A stretch of 64,000 nucleotides of DNA from JAIXRY01 sp031972855 (GCA_031972855.1 DALYDY010000001.1:124001-188000); one strand, 5' to 3'. Counted from the stretch's first letter, positions 48,288 to 55,795 are shown. Notes: generated by a model from the letters alone, not told the origin. A program made the numbers and translations.

Positions 48288-48815
48288 ATGACACTACTTA
48301 TTTTCCAAATTCTCTCAAGCGTTTTTGGTTTTGCAAACAAACTCTTGCTGTATCTTGGGAAACGAACGGGTTGGATTTTGGGATTTCTGGCGGGAGTATT
48401 TTTTGTCGTTTATTTTTTCCTAATCGGATTTACTGTATATGCATTCGTACAAATAGGATTTAGTCTTTTGATGCTGTATGGATATTTTTCTCATACAGGA
48501 ATCTCTAAAAATGCAAGAATTTTTGCCACCGTAATTTTATCTTTAATCGCTATTATTATTTGCTTTATAACGTTTAACGGCAAACTGACTTTACTTGAAG
48601 CAACTTCAGCTTTATTGGCCTCATGGGGCACATACTATCTTGCATCAAAGAATAATATAAAAGGGTGGGGCATGTACCTTATTGCTCATTTTATCCTTAT
48701 TTATCTAACCATCATAAAACAACAATATATTTTTGCCTTGTTTCAAGGGTTGTCAGCAGTCGTTTCGATCTTAGGAATTATTAGATCAGGAGATACTAAA
48801 ACGAAGGGTTTCTAA
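48288..48815 (+). CDS. PnuC-like membrane transporter
   Basis: 175 residues with about six to seven helices. The stretch GKRTGWILGFLAGVFFVVYFFLIGFTVYAFVQIGFSLLMLYGY resembles the PnuC vitamin-transporter fold. It starts 14 bases after the cyclodipeptide synthase fusion and is followed by a terminator, so it closes that operon. It could export the diketopiperazine or import a vitamin-like compound; the former is inference from context only. Confidence 0.65.
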   Translation: MTLLIFQILSSVFGFANKLLLYLGKRTGWILGFLAGVFFVVYFFLIGFTVYAFVQIGFSLLMLYGYFSHTGISKNARIFATVILSLIAIIICFITFNGKLTLLEATSALLASWGTYYLASKNNIKGWGMYLIAHFILIYLTIIKQQYIFALFQGLSAVVSILGIIRSGDTKTKGF

Positions 48816-48832
48816 AAGTTTAACTATTAAAA

Positions 48833-48866
48833 AAACCTCATGTTGAATTTATACAACATGAGGTTT
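48833..48866. terminator. Terminator of the cyclodipeptide operon
   Basis: AAACCTCATGTTG and its complement around an 8-base A/T loop. Confidence 0.85.
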
Positions 48867-48897
48867 AACTTTTGATGAAGAGGATTAAACTGTCATC

Positions 48898-49470
48898 TCA
48901 GTTCATTTGAGCTTTAATACCGAAAACTTCGCCACCATACGCAAACACCTGTTCATCTAACACCTTGATCAAGCTGGAAAGTACTTTGTCTTTCTTTTTT
49001 GAATGGGCAAAGATGATGTTTTCAACCGAGATGACAATCTCACCTTTTTTGAGCTTATTGACACTTTTTTCAAAACTGCCATCGCTATAAGGTATAGATT
49101 GGGTAATGATAGTATCAGCGGTTGCTTGTTCAATTTTAATTACGCAACTGCCACTCATTCCACTCATCCTGCCTTCAATGCTGTAACGGGCATTTACTAT
49201 GCGGTTGCCTACACTATCTCTTTGATATGCATCAGGGTCTTTCCATTCAATGTTGGTTCCAACTGTAGGGAAGTATTTTTTCGCAGTATCGACCATTAAG
49301 GCAAACACTGAATCCAATACTTCATTTTTAACAATTTTTGCTTCCACCTTTGGAACCTCCTTTGCTACGGGGACCGGAGCGAGAGTGTCATTTCTACTTT
49401 CTGGCTCATTAGAGCAAGATGTCATACATAAAGCGATAAACGCAATAGAAAGATTAAGTAACTTTTTCAT
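48898..49470 (-). CDS. Lipoprotein of Bacteroidota style
   Basis: 190 residues. The N-terminus KKLLNLSIAFIALCMTSCSNE has a lipobox-like end (MTSC) and the charged residues after Cys typical of Bacteroidota lipoproteins. The mature part is beta-rich and ends in a helix. No family is recognised. Style and composition suggest acquisition from another phylum. Confidence 0.65.
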   Translation of the reverse strand: MKKLLNLSIAFIALCMTSCSNEPESRNDTLAPVPVAKEVPKVEAKIVKNEVLDSVFALMVDTAKKYFPTVGTNIEWKDPDAYQRDSVGNRIVNARYSIEGRMSGMSGSCVIKIEQATADTIITQSIPYSDGSFEKSVNKLKKGEIVISVENIIFAHSKKKDKVLSSLIKVLDEQVFAYGGEVFGIKAQMN

Positions 49471-49580
49471 TTGTTATTTGGTTTTGATTGTTTGAAAAGA
49501 ACGAATTTCACTGTCAACCCACAACGTTTTGTTATGAACTGAATAATGAAGGGAGCTACTTTATTCACTCCCTTTGAGGT

Positions 49581-49991
49581 TTAACCTCCATATGAATTTG
49601 AAGAAAGTACCGTCAGGTCTTTATCTCCACCACTCAATTCCCAATCTCTATCCATTCTCCAACAGGATAATGTTACTTCATCCAAACGATGGATTTGAAG
49701 TAACTTGATAGCAGGAAAGTGAATCGCAATGTGAGAAAACCTTGATACTTCTGCAAGCTCTATTGTTACACCCAGCGTATCAGCATTCTTTTCGATTTTG
49801 GTAATCCCTTTATACCAATCCCATACATAGACAACAGGAATGAAATCAGGGTCACTGGTTTCTACTGTCATATCCATATCGAGATTGAGCTGATTGATGT
49901 CAGTAGGGTTGATGTTATATTTTCTAACACCCAAATTTCTACCTAATCGTGTAAGTGTTGCTACACCAAGATGGTTCAATGAAGTTTTCAT
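49581..49991 (-). CDS. Island hypothetical protein, 136 aa
   Basis: The protein begins KTSLNHLGVATLTRLGRNLG and has a beta-rich centre (FIPVVYVWDWYKGITKIEKNADTLG). The frame stays open upstream of the ATG for about 28 codons without a good start and reads a similar motif there (HLGIARCGKIL), so the gene may be 5'-damaged or contain a tandem repeat. No family is recognised. Confidence 0.5.
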   Translation of the reverse strand: MKTSLNHLGVATLTRLGRNLGVRKYNINPTDINQLNLDMDMTVETSDPDFIPVVYVWDWYKGITKIEKNADTLGVTIELAEVSRFSHIAIHFPAIKLLQIHRLDEVTLSCWRMDRDWELSGGDKDLTVLSSNSYGG

Positions 49992-50130
49992 TTTTGAAAG
50001 AATTTTACCGCAACGTGCGATGCCGAGATGATTTTTTAGCGTTGTGCCATTCTGTGAGTTTGTCCATTCTCACTATATCTGCCAATTAAGGAAGCAGAGG
50101 AACCTATGCCTGTAGTATAGCACATATACA

Positions 50131-50236
50131 TTGACAAGTCAAGCACAATATGCTATGATTTAACCAGAATACAGTAAACCTCTCGCCGTCTTCGGTATAA
50201 CGAGTAGAGGCTTCGTTCATTTAAATCTTAATTGTC
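50131..50236 (+). promoter_or_regulatory. Promoter and structured leader of DGR target gene
   Basis: Perfect TTGACA (50131-50136), 17-base spacer, TATGAT (50154-50159). The leader of about 70 bases contains a hairpin (CCTCT...AGAGG with a TCTTCGG-type loop, about 50178-50211). A strong promoter with a structured leader sets this gene apart from backbone genes. Confidence 0.7.
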
Positions 50237-50875
50237 ATGGCAAAATTTAATGTCACAGGCGACCAACACTTCGGCACCACAGGACAGGTGCTCGAAATTC
50301 AACGCCAAATCCGTCTTAAGGGCGGAAGTCCAATCGATCCCGAGCTCGTTGCTCTTGCACTTCAGGACATCATCGAAGGTAAGTTCAACCGCAGTAAGAA
50401 AGAGAATGCAATTCTCAAACTACTGTCGAAAGGCGAATCCATCATCATTGATGCATGTGATGGGACCGAAACATTGGCAACTGCCAAAGAAACATTCAAA
50501 TCTGGTATAGATGGAGACTTCAAGAACTGGGGTACCAACAAGCCGGGCGTTTCTACTGAAGACACCGCAGTACAGGTTCACGAAATGGTGAAGGACGCTA
50601 CCTTTGCACAAATGTTCGGCTCCCTCGGGACCGATCTGGACAAGCTGTGTCTGACACAAGCCCAGATAAAGAACTTTTGCAAAAAGCATCCCAACTGGTT
50701 ACGCAAAGACGGATATGCGACTTTCTTCCTGTTCAAGGTTGAAGATCAATTCTTCGTTGCTTTCGTGTACGTGTACTCTGACGGCTTGAACGTCTTCGTG
50801 TTCCGGTTCGGGTACGACTTCGTTTGGTTTGCCGAGTGCTCCCTTCGTCTGGTGGTTCCGCAACTGACCGCTTAG
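50237..50875 (+). CDS. DGR variable target protein
   Basis: 212 residues. The N-terminal part (GDQHFGTTGQVLEIQRQIRL...) is unrecognised; residues 171-210 are the variable region. Compared with the template, nine Asn codons have become Phe, Tyr or Cys and four other residues have changed, giving the aromatic-rich stretch FFVAFVYVYSDGLNVFVF. DGR targets usually present the variable residues on a C-type-lectin-like or Ig-like ligand-binding face; the fold here is not proven. No signal peptide is visible. It carries its own promoter and terminator. Confidence 0.9.
   Translation: MAKFNVTGDQHFGTTGQVLEIQRQIRLKGGSPIDPELVALALQDIIEGKFNRSKKENAILKLLSKGESIIIDACDGTETLATAKETFKSGIDGDFKNWGTNKPGVSTEDTAVQVHEMVKDATFAQMFGSLGTDLDKLCLTQAQIKNFCKKHPNWLRKDGYATFFLFKVEDQFFVAFVYVYSDGLNVFVFRFGYDFVWFAECSLRLVVPQLTA
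50747..50867 (+). repeat. DGR variable repeat (VR)
   Basis: 121 bases aligned without gaps to the template at 51188-51308: 102 identical, 19 different, and every difference sits on a template A (15 to T, 2 to G, 2 to C). It ends eight bases before the stop codon. The invariant 3' end (CGTCTGGTGGTTCCG) is where homing would initiate. Confidence 0.95.
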
Positions 50876-50904
50876 TACCTTGTTCTAATGACGCTTATTT
50901 TCTT

Positions 50905-50940
50905 AATCCCTTTGATTCTTCGGAATTGAAGGGATTTTTT
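50905..50940 (+). terminator. Terminator of DGR target gene
   Basis: AATCCCTT...AAGGGATT stem closed by a CTTCGG tetraloop motif, followed by seven or more T. Confidence 0.9.
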
Positions 50941-51187
50941 TATTTTTGTATAATGATCGGGCAGTGGTGCAATATGTCGCGGTTACGGCTGCGGGATCAC
51001 GATTGCTCAAAATCATCATCGAGAATTTTGCCGGCTACGGCTTTCAAAAGAGTGAAGATTTTTTTGAAATAAAAAAACTTTTCAGTTGGTGCGGTGTGCT
51101 TGCGGACTTCTAGGTCCCGAATAAAATACAGCACGGTCCCTGATGGAAACATGCTTGGATCGGCGGTGGTATAGACGGCACAGCGCA
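50941..51187 (+). other. Probable 5' part of the DGR template RNA
   Basis: No convincing gene was found here. An extended -10 box TTGTATAAT (TATAAT at 50949-50954) right behind the target terminator could start the template RNA about 230 bases before TR. A 63-codon minus-strand frame (50997-51188) exists but is not supported by anything else. Confidence 0.5.
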
Positions 51188-51308
51188 CAATTCTTCGTTG
51201 CTAACGTGAACGTGAACTCTGACGGCTTGAACGTCAACGTGAACCGGTTCGAGAACGACAACGTTTGGAATGCCGAGAACTCCCATCGTCTGGTGGTTCC
51301 GAAAATGA
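51188..51308 (+). repeat. DGR template repeat (TR)
   Basis: Template copy of the variable region. Read in the same frame as VR it contains ten Asn codons (AAC/AAT), the codon that adenine mutagenesis diversifies most widely. It lies in the target-RT interval and is followed at once by a hairpin terminator. Confidence 0.95.
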
Positions 51309-51315
51309 TAGTTTT

Positions 51316-51350
51316 CTCCTCTCTGATTTTATTGTCCGAGAGGAGTTTTC
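51316..51350 (+). terminator. Terminator behind the template repeat
   Basis: CTCCTCTC/GAGAGGAG stem (51316-51323 with 51338-51345) followed by TTTTCTTTTC on the plus strand only. It probably ends the template RNA. The stop codon of avd lies in its loop on the other strand. Confidence 0.75.
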
Positions 51351-51673
51351 TTTTCAAGCCCCTTTCTCCAACCGCCGAGCATTTTGCCTATCTCATCCAA
51401 CTGTTCGGAGAGTATTGCATATTTGTCGTTCGGCAGGCATTTGTTCTCCCACGCCAACTGCAAAAAGAATTTCACCCCGTCGAGCTTTGATATTGAAATG
51501 GTGATACGGTTGATCTTCTGATCTCCCGACAGATAGAAGGAAACAAAAATGTTTTCCAACAGTTCTAAAAAATAGCAGTCTATCTTGCCACCGAGATTGT
51601 GGCGGTAGGTCTTGGGAAAATCGGCCAGTAACTTAAACCAGAGTGAGTACGATGCTTTTGCCTTTATGAGCAC
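51329..51673 (-). CDS. avd: DGR accessory variability determinant (Avd, four-helix bundle)
   Basis: 114 residues, mostly helical and basic at the ends: ASYSLWFKLLADFPKTYRHNLGGKIDCYFLELLENIF, then KFFLQLAWENKCLPNDKYAILSEQLDEIGKMLGGW. This is the 23S intervening-sequence/Avd four-helix-bundle pattern. Avd binds the reverse transcriptase and template RNA and is needed for mutagenic homing. It is on the strand opposite to the other DGR parts and diverges from the RT gene with 54 bases between start codons. Confidence 0.88.
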   Translation of the reverse strand: MLIKAKASYSLWFKLLADFPKTYRHNLGGKIDCYFLELLENIFVSFYLSGDQKINRITISISKLDGVKFFLQLAWENKCLPNDKYAILSEQLDEIGKMLGGWRKGLEKKTPLGQ

Positions 51674-51727
51674 TGAAGGTGCTCGGGGGGGGTAGATTAA
51701 TTGACATAGTAATTTTAATTAATATTT

Positions 51728-52744
51728 ATGAAAAAATTCGGTCGCTCTTACCAGAATATCATAACAGTCGAAAATTTGCTCCGCGCGTGGCAGGAATTTT
51801 TGTCTGGGAAAAAGAACCGCATCGATGTCGCCGCGTTCCAGAATCGGCTCATGAATAATATCTGCGATCTGCATCAGGAGCTTGCCGACAAGACCTACCG
51901 GCATGGTGCGTATCACGCATTCAACATTTCCGATCCGAAGCCGAGGAACATTCACAAGGCTACGGTCCGGGACCGTCTGTTGCACCACTTACTTCACGCC
52001 GAAATGTATCCGCACTTCGATAAGAAATTCATTCACGACTCGTATTCCTGTCGCATCGGCAAAGGTACGCACAAAGCGATGGACCGCTTTCAGGATTTTG
52101 GCCGTATCGTTTCCAAAAACGACACTCGCGTATGTTGGGTTCTGAAATGCGACATCAGAAAATTCTTTGCAAACATAGACCACGTGATTTTGAAAGATAT
52201 CATTGCACGGCACATTGAAGATCGCGACTTGTTGGACTTGCTCGGGCATATCATCGATAGTTTTTCGACACAGGGCAGGACGGATGTCGGTCTGCCACTC
52301 GGCAATCTCACCAGTCAGCTCTTGGTCAATGTCTACATGAACGAGTTCGATCATTTCATGAAGCGGACGCTCAAAGTTACCCATTACATTCGCTACGCTG
52401 ATGACTTTGCCATTCTCTCCGAGGATCGGGACTATCTGGCGGACCTTATTCCACAAATAGCCGAGTTTCTGGGGGATAGGCTGAAATTGTCCTTGCATCC
52501 CGACAAAGTGTTTGTGAAGACGCTTGGCTCGGGCGTTGATTTCTTGGGGTGGGTTCATTTCCCGCACCATCGGGTTTTGCGTACGGCCACGAAACGGCGG
52601 ATGTTTGCCAATCCGGGCATTTACGCGGCCGACGAAGCGGTGGTGAACTCATATCGCGGGTTGGTTTCTCATGGCAACGGGTGGAAGTTGGTTCGCACGA
52701 TCGAGGCGGTTTCGGCGAAGGTGTCGTCGTCCGAAATCGGCTGA
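51728..52744 (+). CDS. DGR reverse transcriptase
   Basis: 338 residues, a normal length for DGR enzymes. Palm motifs are visible: WVLKCDIRKFFANIDH (first catalytic Asp), the DGR-type LPLGNLTSQLLVNVYMNEFD (about residues 189-208, with SQ where other RTs have SP), YADD at 223-226, and FLGWVHF in the thumb-proximal region. It copies the template RNA with errors at adenines and the cDNA replaces VR. There is no maturase or endonuclease domain as in group II introns. Confidence 0.95.
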   Translation: MKKFGRSYQNIITVENLLRAWQEFLSGKKNRIDVAAFQNRLMNNICDLHQELADKTYRHGAYHAFNISDPKPRNIHKATVRDRLLHHLLHAEMYPHFDKKFIHDSYSCRIGKGTHKAMDRFQDFGRIVSKNDTRVCWVLKCDIRKFFANIDHVILKDIIARHIEDRDLLDLLGHIIDSFSTQGRTDVGLPLGNLTSQLLVNVYMNEFDHFMKRTLKVTHYIRYADDFAILSEDRDYLADLIPQIAEFLGDRLKLSLHPDKVFVKTLGSGVDFLGWVHFPHHRVLRTATKRRMFANPGIYAADEAVVNSYRGLVSHGNGWKLVRTIEAVSAKVSSSEIG

Positions 52745-52935
52745 ACGTGGCCGTTGAAATTCTGGAGGGTGACAAACCCTCGGATGCCGTTTGAAGAGCT
52801 CACACAGGGCAAAATACGCGCGAATTATGCCAACTGTAATTCTTTCTTCTTGTCGGAAATCAGCCTTAGTTTCTCTCGTAAAATTTGCATATACCCCTCG
52901 TCGAGAAGTATAGTTAGAAGGTCATTCTGACTCTG
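52745..52935. other. Spacer behind the reverse transcriptase
   Basis: Moderately GC-rich at first, then AT-rich. No gene or clear repeat was recognised. Confidence 0.4.
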
Positions 52936-52979
52936 CCCCAAAAGAGAAAAAGCCCATAAGGGCTTTTTCTCTTTTGGGG
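52936..52979. terminator. Terminator at the right island end
   Basis: A 20-bp perfect stem (CCCCAAAAGAGAAAAAGCCC and complement) with an ATAA loop. Confidence 0.9.
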
Positions 52980-53021
52980 GATTAAGCAAGTGAACTACTT
53001 CACTTGCGTCTGGGAATCGAA
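52980..53021 (-). repeat. tRNA 3'-end fragment with hairpin insert at right island border
   Basis: On the minus strand TTCGATTCCCAG (53010-53021), identical to the tRNA-His T-arm region, is followed by a 25-base palindromic insert (52985-53009, stem GCAAGTGAA/TTCACTTGC) and then TAATC plus the terminator's C run, which resembles the tRNA-His end. The insert aligns with that at 29216-29240, with paired changes in its stem. The spacer 53022-53169 holds nothing else recognisable. Confidence 0.55.
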
Positions 53022-53169
53022 AAGCTTTTGCTTATTTATGAAAATCTTTGATTTGAATAAATGCAAAAGGTGTACTGCTCCTGTAAGGAGAGATTCCTAT
53101 TAATCTAAAAATTATTTATATTGACTTATAAAAAAATAAATAGTATATTACGATAAATAATTTTAATTT

Positions 53170-53433
53170 ATGAATAAAATAGAATCAATATCTTCTTTTG
53201 CAGAAGGTCAAAAAGTCACAGTAAATCGTTTGGAAAAAGATAGTTATACTGATGAAGGTGAAATAATATCAGTTTCAGGCGAAAGGCTTAAGGTAAAAAT
53301 TACCAAGTCAGATAAGGCAGAAATTGAAGGTAAAATCATCGAGCTTGGTTACAGAAATGGAATTTGGAACTATATCAACGAAGGTGGAACCTATAGTAGT
53401 CGCGATGAAGGCTATAATATAGTCAAAATCTAA
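53170..53433 (+). CDS. Small beta-rich protein, SH3/KOW-like
   Basis: 87 residues predicted to form a small beta-barrel (EGQKVTVNRLEKDSYTDEGEIISVSGERLKVKITKS...). It resembles SH3-like or KOW-type folds but no family is certain. It lies at the right outside edge of the island with backbone-like AT-rich composition. Confidence 0.55.
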   Translation: MNKIESISSFAEGQKVTVNRLEKDSYTDEGEIISVSGERLKVKITKSDKAEIEGKIIELGYRNGIWNYINEGGTYSSRDEGYNIVKI

Positions 53434-53493
53434 AAAAAGTATTATTTAAAATATAATGCTTTTTATTTTGTTTTTGTTGTTATAATAAAACAC

Positions 53494-54168
53494 ATGTACA
53501 ACAGACTAAATCATCTACTAAAATCTTATACAACACACTTTAAACAAAAAGAGTTTATATTATCTTTTTTGATTTCTTTGGTTATGATGTGTGTTGCTCT
53601 TGTTGTTAATTTTTATGCCGGAACTTATGCTACCTTGAATGCTAGTAATTCTGTAACAGATATTATTTTGAATAATATTCGCGCTTTTGCTGTTGATGAT
53701 TTGTTTGCTGATGGTACGACTATATTTGCAGTATTTTCTTTGATAATATGTCTGCTCTATATAAAAAGATTGCCATTTATTTTTAAATCTCTAAGTCTTT
53801 TTATTCTGGTTCGTTCTATTTTTATTAATCTTACAAATATAGGCCCTTTTCCAAGTCAGGTAATTATTTCCCCAGAAGATATAATAAGTAAGTTTTCTTT
53901 TGCTGGAGACCTTTTCTTTTCAGGCCACACAGGTATACCATTTTTGTTAGCATTAATATTTTGGGATGTAAAAATACTTAGATATACATTTCTTGGAGGT
54001 TCATTCTTTTTTGCAACCATTGTATTACTCGGGCATCTTCATTATTCTATAGATGTGTTGTCCGCTTTCTTTATTACATACACTATATATCACATCGCAA
54101 AGATTGTCTTCAAAAAGGATTTGAATTTATTTGAAAAAGATATTTATATAGAAGTGTTTGAGAAATAA
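53494..54168 (+). CDS. PAP2-like membrane phosphatase / sphingomyelin-synthase-like protein
   Basis: 224 residues with about six helices. The catalytic His motifs are FSGHTGIPF and LGHLHYSIDVLSAFFITY, as in the PAP2_C domain of lipid phosphatases and sphingomyelin synthases. It probably acts on a lipid phosphate at the outer membrane face. TATAAT (53481-53486) lies 7 bases before the ATG. Confidence 0.8.
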   Translation: MYNRLNHLLKSYTTHFKQKEFILSFLISLVMMCVALVVNFYAGTYATLNASNSVTDIILNNIRAFAVDDLFADGTTIFAVFSLIICLLYIKRLPFIFKSLSLFILVRSIFINLTNIGPFPSQVIISPEDIISKFSFAGDLFFSGHTGIPFLLALIFWDVKILRYTFLGGSFFFATIVLLGHLHYSIDVLSAFFITYTIYHIAKIVFKKDLNLFEKDIYIEVFEK

Positions 54169-54185
54169 TGGTATATTTAAAAAAT

Positions 54186-54689
54186 ATGGAAAATTTAAAC
54201 GAAGACGAAAATTCAAAAATAGAAAAACAGGAAGCTAAACCCACTTTAGAAGAAAATAATACTTCTTTTGTTGTGAAAGATAACAAAACAGAAAATCATA
54301 AAGAAGTGGAAAATAAAATAGGAGAAATAAAAGATGATTTAGAAAAAGCCTATAATGGTGAAAATACTATTGAAAGTGAAAAAATAGAAAAAGATTTTGT
54401 GGTAGAAATGCTCAAGAAAAATGGACTCGAAGATCTTGAGACTAAGAAATTATTTAATGATTATCTTGATCAACAGCAAGAATTGAGAGATAGTAATGAA
54501 GACATAGATGCATCGCAGATATTCAATATTCGTCACTCTATGGATATGACAGATTTTTATATTGCTATAGGTGATAATGAAGGTGCTCTTGAAAACATTA
54601 ATGAGGCTCTGGACCAAGCAGAACACTACAAGTTGGAGGATCTAGTCTTGGAGATAAAAAATAAAAGAAAAGAATTATTAAAAAATTAA
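54186..54689 (+). CDS. Acidic, mostly helical hypothetical protein
   Basis: 167 residues from the ATG at 54186, which follows a TATATT box; an earlier in-frame ATG overlaps the previous stop. The N-terminal half is Lys/Glu-rich and probably disordered; the end (FYIAIGDNEGALENINEALDQAEHYKLEDLVLEIKNKRKEL) resembles a single TPR-like hairpin. Function is unknown. Confidence 0.55.
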   Translation: MENLNEDENSKIEKQEAKPTLEENNTSFVVKDNKTENHKEVENKIGEIKDDLEKAYNGENTIESEKIEKDFVVEMLKKNGLEDLETKKLFNDYLDQQQELRDSNEDIDASQIFNIRHSMDMTDFYIAIGDNEGALENINEALDQAEHYKLEDLVLEIKNKRKELLKN

Positions 54690-54694
54690 TAAAA

Positions 54695-54732
54695 ATAAAA
54701 AAGTATCATTAATTAATGACACTTTTTTATTT
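54695..54732 (+). terminator. Terminator at 54.7 kb
   Basis: AATAAAAAAGTATCATT pairs with AATGACACTTTTTTATT with one mismatch. Confidence 0.8.
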
Positions 54733-54765
54733 AGGTATATACTATATCTGTAACCTTATAATTTT

Positions 54766-55281
54766 ATGCAATACAATATACATCCAATTTTTGTTCATTT
54801 CCCTATAGCTTTTCTAATGCTTTATTCGTTAATCAAGATACTCCCGCTTCAAAAATGGATATCGAGTATTTCTTTAAAAGTTGTAGAAAGAATTCTTCTT
54901 ACTGCTGGTATATTGGGTGGACTTCTCGCTCTTCAGACAGGTGAAATTGCTGAAAATCTAACCAATCCAAATCATGATATTTTAGAAATGCATGAATTTT
55001 TTGCTTCTCTATCTGTAAGGGTTTATGGTGTGATATTGCTTGGTGAGCTAATGGTTATTTTTGGATCTTTTGTAAATAGTAAAATTCAAAATAAAACAGT
55101 TTTGGATATATATAAAACTCTTGTTACTCTTCTTACAAATAAATATTTAGTAATTATTCTTGCTGTTGTTGGTGTTGTTGCGATAGCTCTAACAGGTCTT
55201 CTTGGTGGAGTTATGGTTTATGGAACATCGGCAGATCCTTTAGCGGAACCGATACTCTCATTATTAGGAATTAATTTTTAA
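54766..55281 (+). CDS. DUF2231 membrane protein
   Basis: 171 residues with four helices and the DUF2231 opening IHPIFVHFPIAFLMLYSLIKIL, followed by GGLLALQTGEIAENL and HEFFASLSVRVYG. Conserved His residues suggest heme or metal binding in the family, but the function is unknown. The next gene starts six bases later. Confidence 0.8.
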   Translation: MQYNIHPIFVHFPIAFLMLYSLIKILPLQKWISSISLKVVERILLTAGILGGLLALQTGEIAENLTNPNHDILEMHEFFASLSVRVYGVILLGELMVIFGSFVNSKIQNKTVLDIYKTLVTLLTNKYLVIILAVVGVVAIALTGLLGGVMVYGTSADPLAEPILSLLGINF

Positions 55282-55287
55282 AAAAAT

Positions 55288-55686
55288 ATGAAAAAAGGAT
55301 ATAAAGAAAATATTGAACAAAAAACATTAGAGAACACAAATTTTAGACACGTTTTGTATACAGGAGAAGAGATGCAATTAGTTTTAATGAGTCTTCTTCC
55401 TGGAGAAGATATTGGTGAAGAAGTTCACAATGAAAACGATCAATTCTTTCGTTTCGAAGCTGGTTTTGGAAAGGTTGTAATTAATGACAATGAATATGAA
55501 GCAGTTGATGGTGATGTTGTGATAGTTCCAAAAGGTGCAAAACATAATGTTATAAATACTGGAAGTATTGCTTTGCAACTCTATACAATATATTGCCCAG
55601 CTCACCACAAAGATGGAATAATTAGAGAAACAAAACAAGATGCGATGGATAATGAGGAAGAGTTTGATGGAACAACAACAGAATAA
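55288..55686 (+). CDS. Cupin-domain protein
   Basis: 132 residues with both cupin motifs: GEEVHNENDQFFRFEAGFGKVVIND and GDVVIVPKGAKHNVINTG, giving His/Glu/His metal ligands. Such proteins range from isomerases to dioxygenases; the substrate cannot be told. It is probably co-transcribed with the DUF2231 gene. Confidence 0.85.
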   Translation: MKKGYKENIEQKTLENTNFRHVLYTGEEMQLVLMSLLPGEDIGEEVHNENDQFFRFEAGFGKVVINDNEYEAVDGDVVIVPKGAKHNVINTGSIALQLYTIYCPAHHKDGIIRETKQDAMDNEEEFDGTTTE

Positions 55687-55795
55687 AGCTTTCACGATGC
55701 AGAGCATTGAGACACGGAACCTTTGTTCTGTCTTCACTCGGACGTTGTAAAAGTTAGAAAACTTTTACACGCTCTTCGTTTGCCAGAATAAAATA
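55687..55795. repeat. Hairpin-containing spacer block
   Basis: GTAAAAGTTAGAAAACTTTTAC (55745-55768) forms a hairpin inside a GC-richer patch resembling other repeat blocks in the window. No gene is seen. Confidence 0.35.

Noticed and set aside
50997..51188. A 63-codon minus-strand frame just before the template repeat
   Set aside because: It would start at the TR border and has no promoter, terminator or family; the interval is better explained as part of the template RNA.
51989..52570. A 193-codon frame antisense to the reverse transcriptase
   Set aside because: It is a shadow frame; all RT palm motifs are on the plus strand.
52980..53021. Clean attR for the island matching tRNA-His
   Set aside because: The 12-base T-arm match is in inverted orientation and interrupted by a hairpin. 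Such T-arm fragments also occur at other tRNAs here, so it cannot be called an attachment site.
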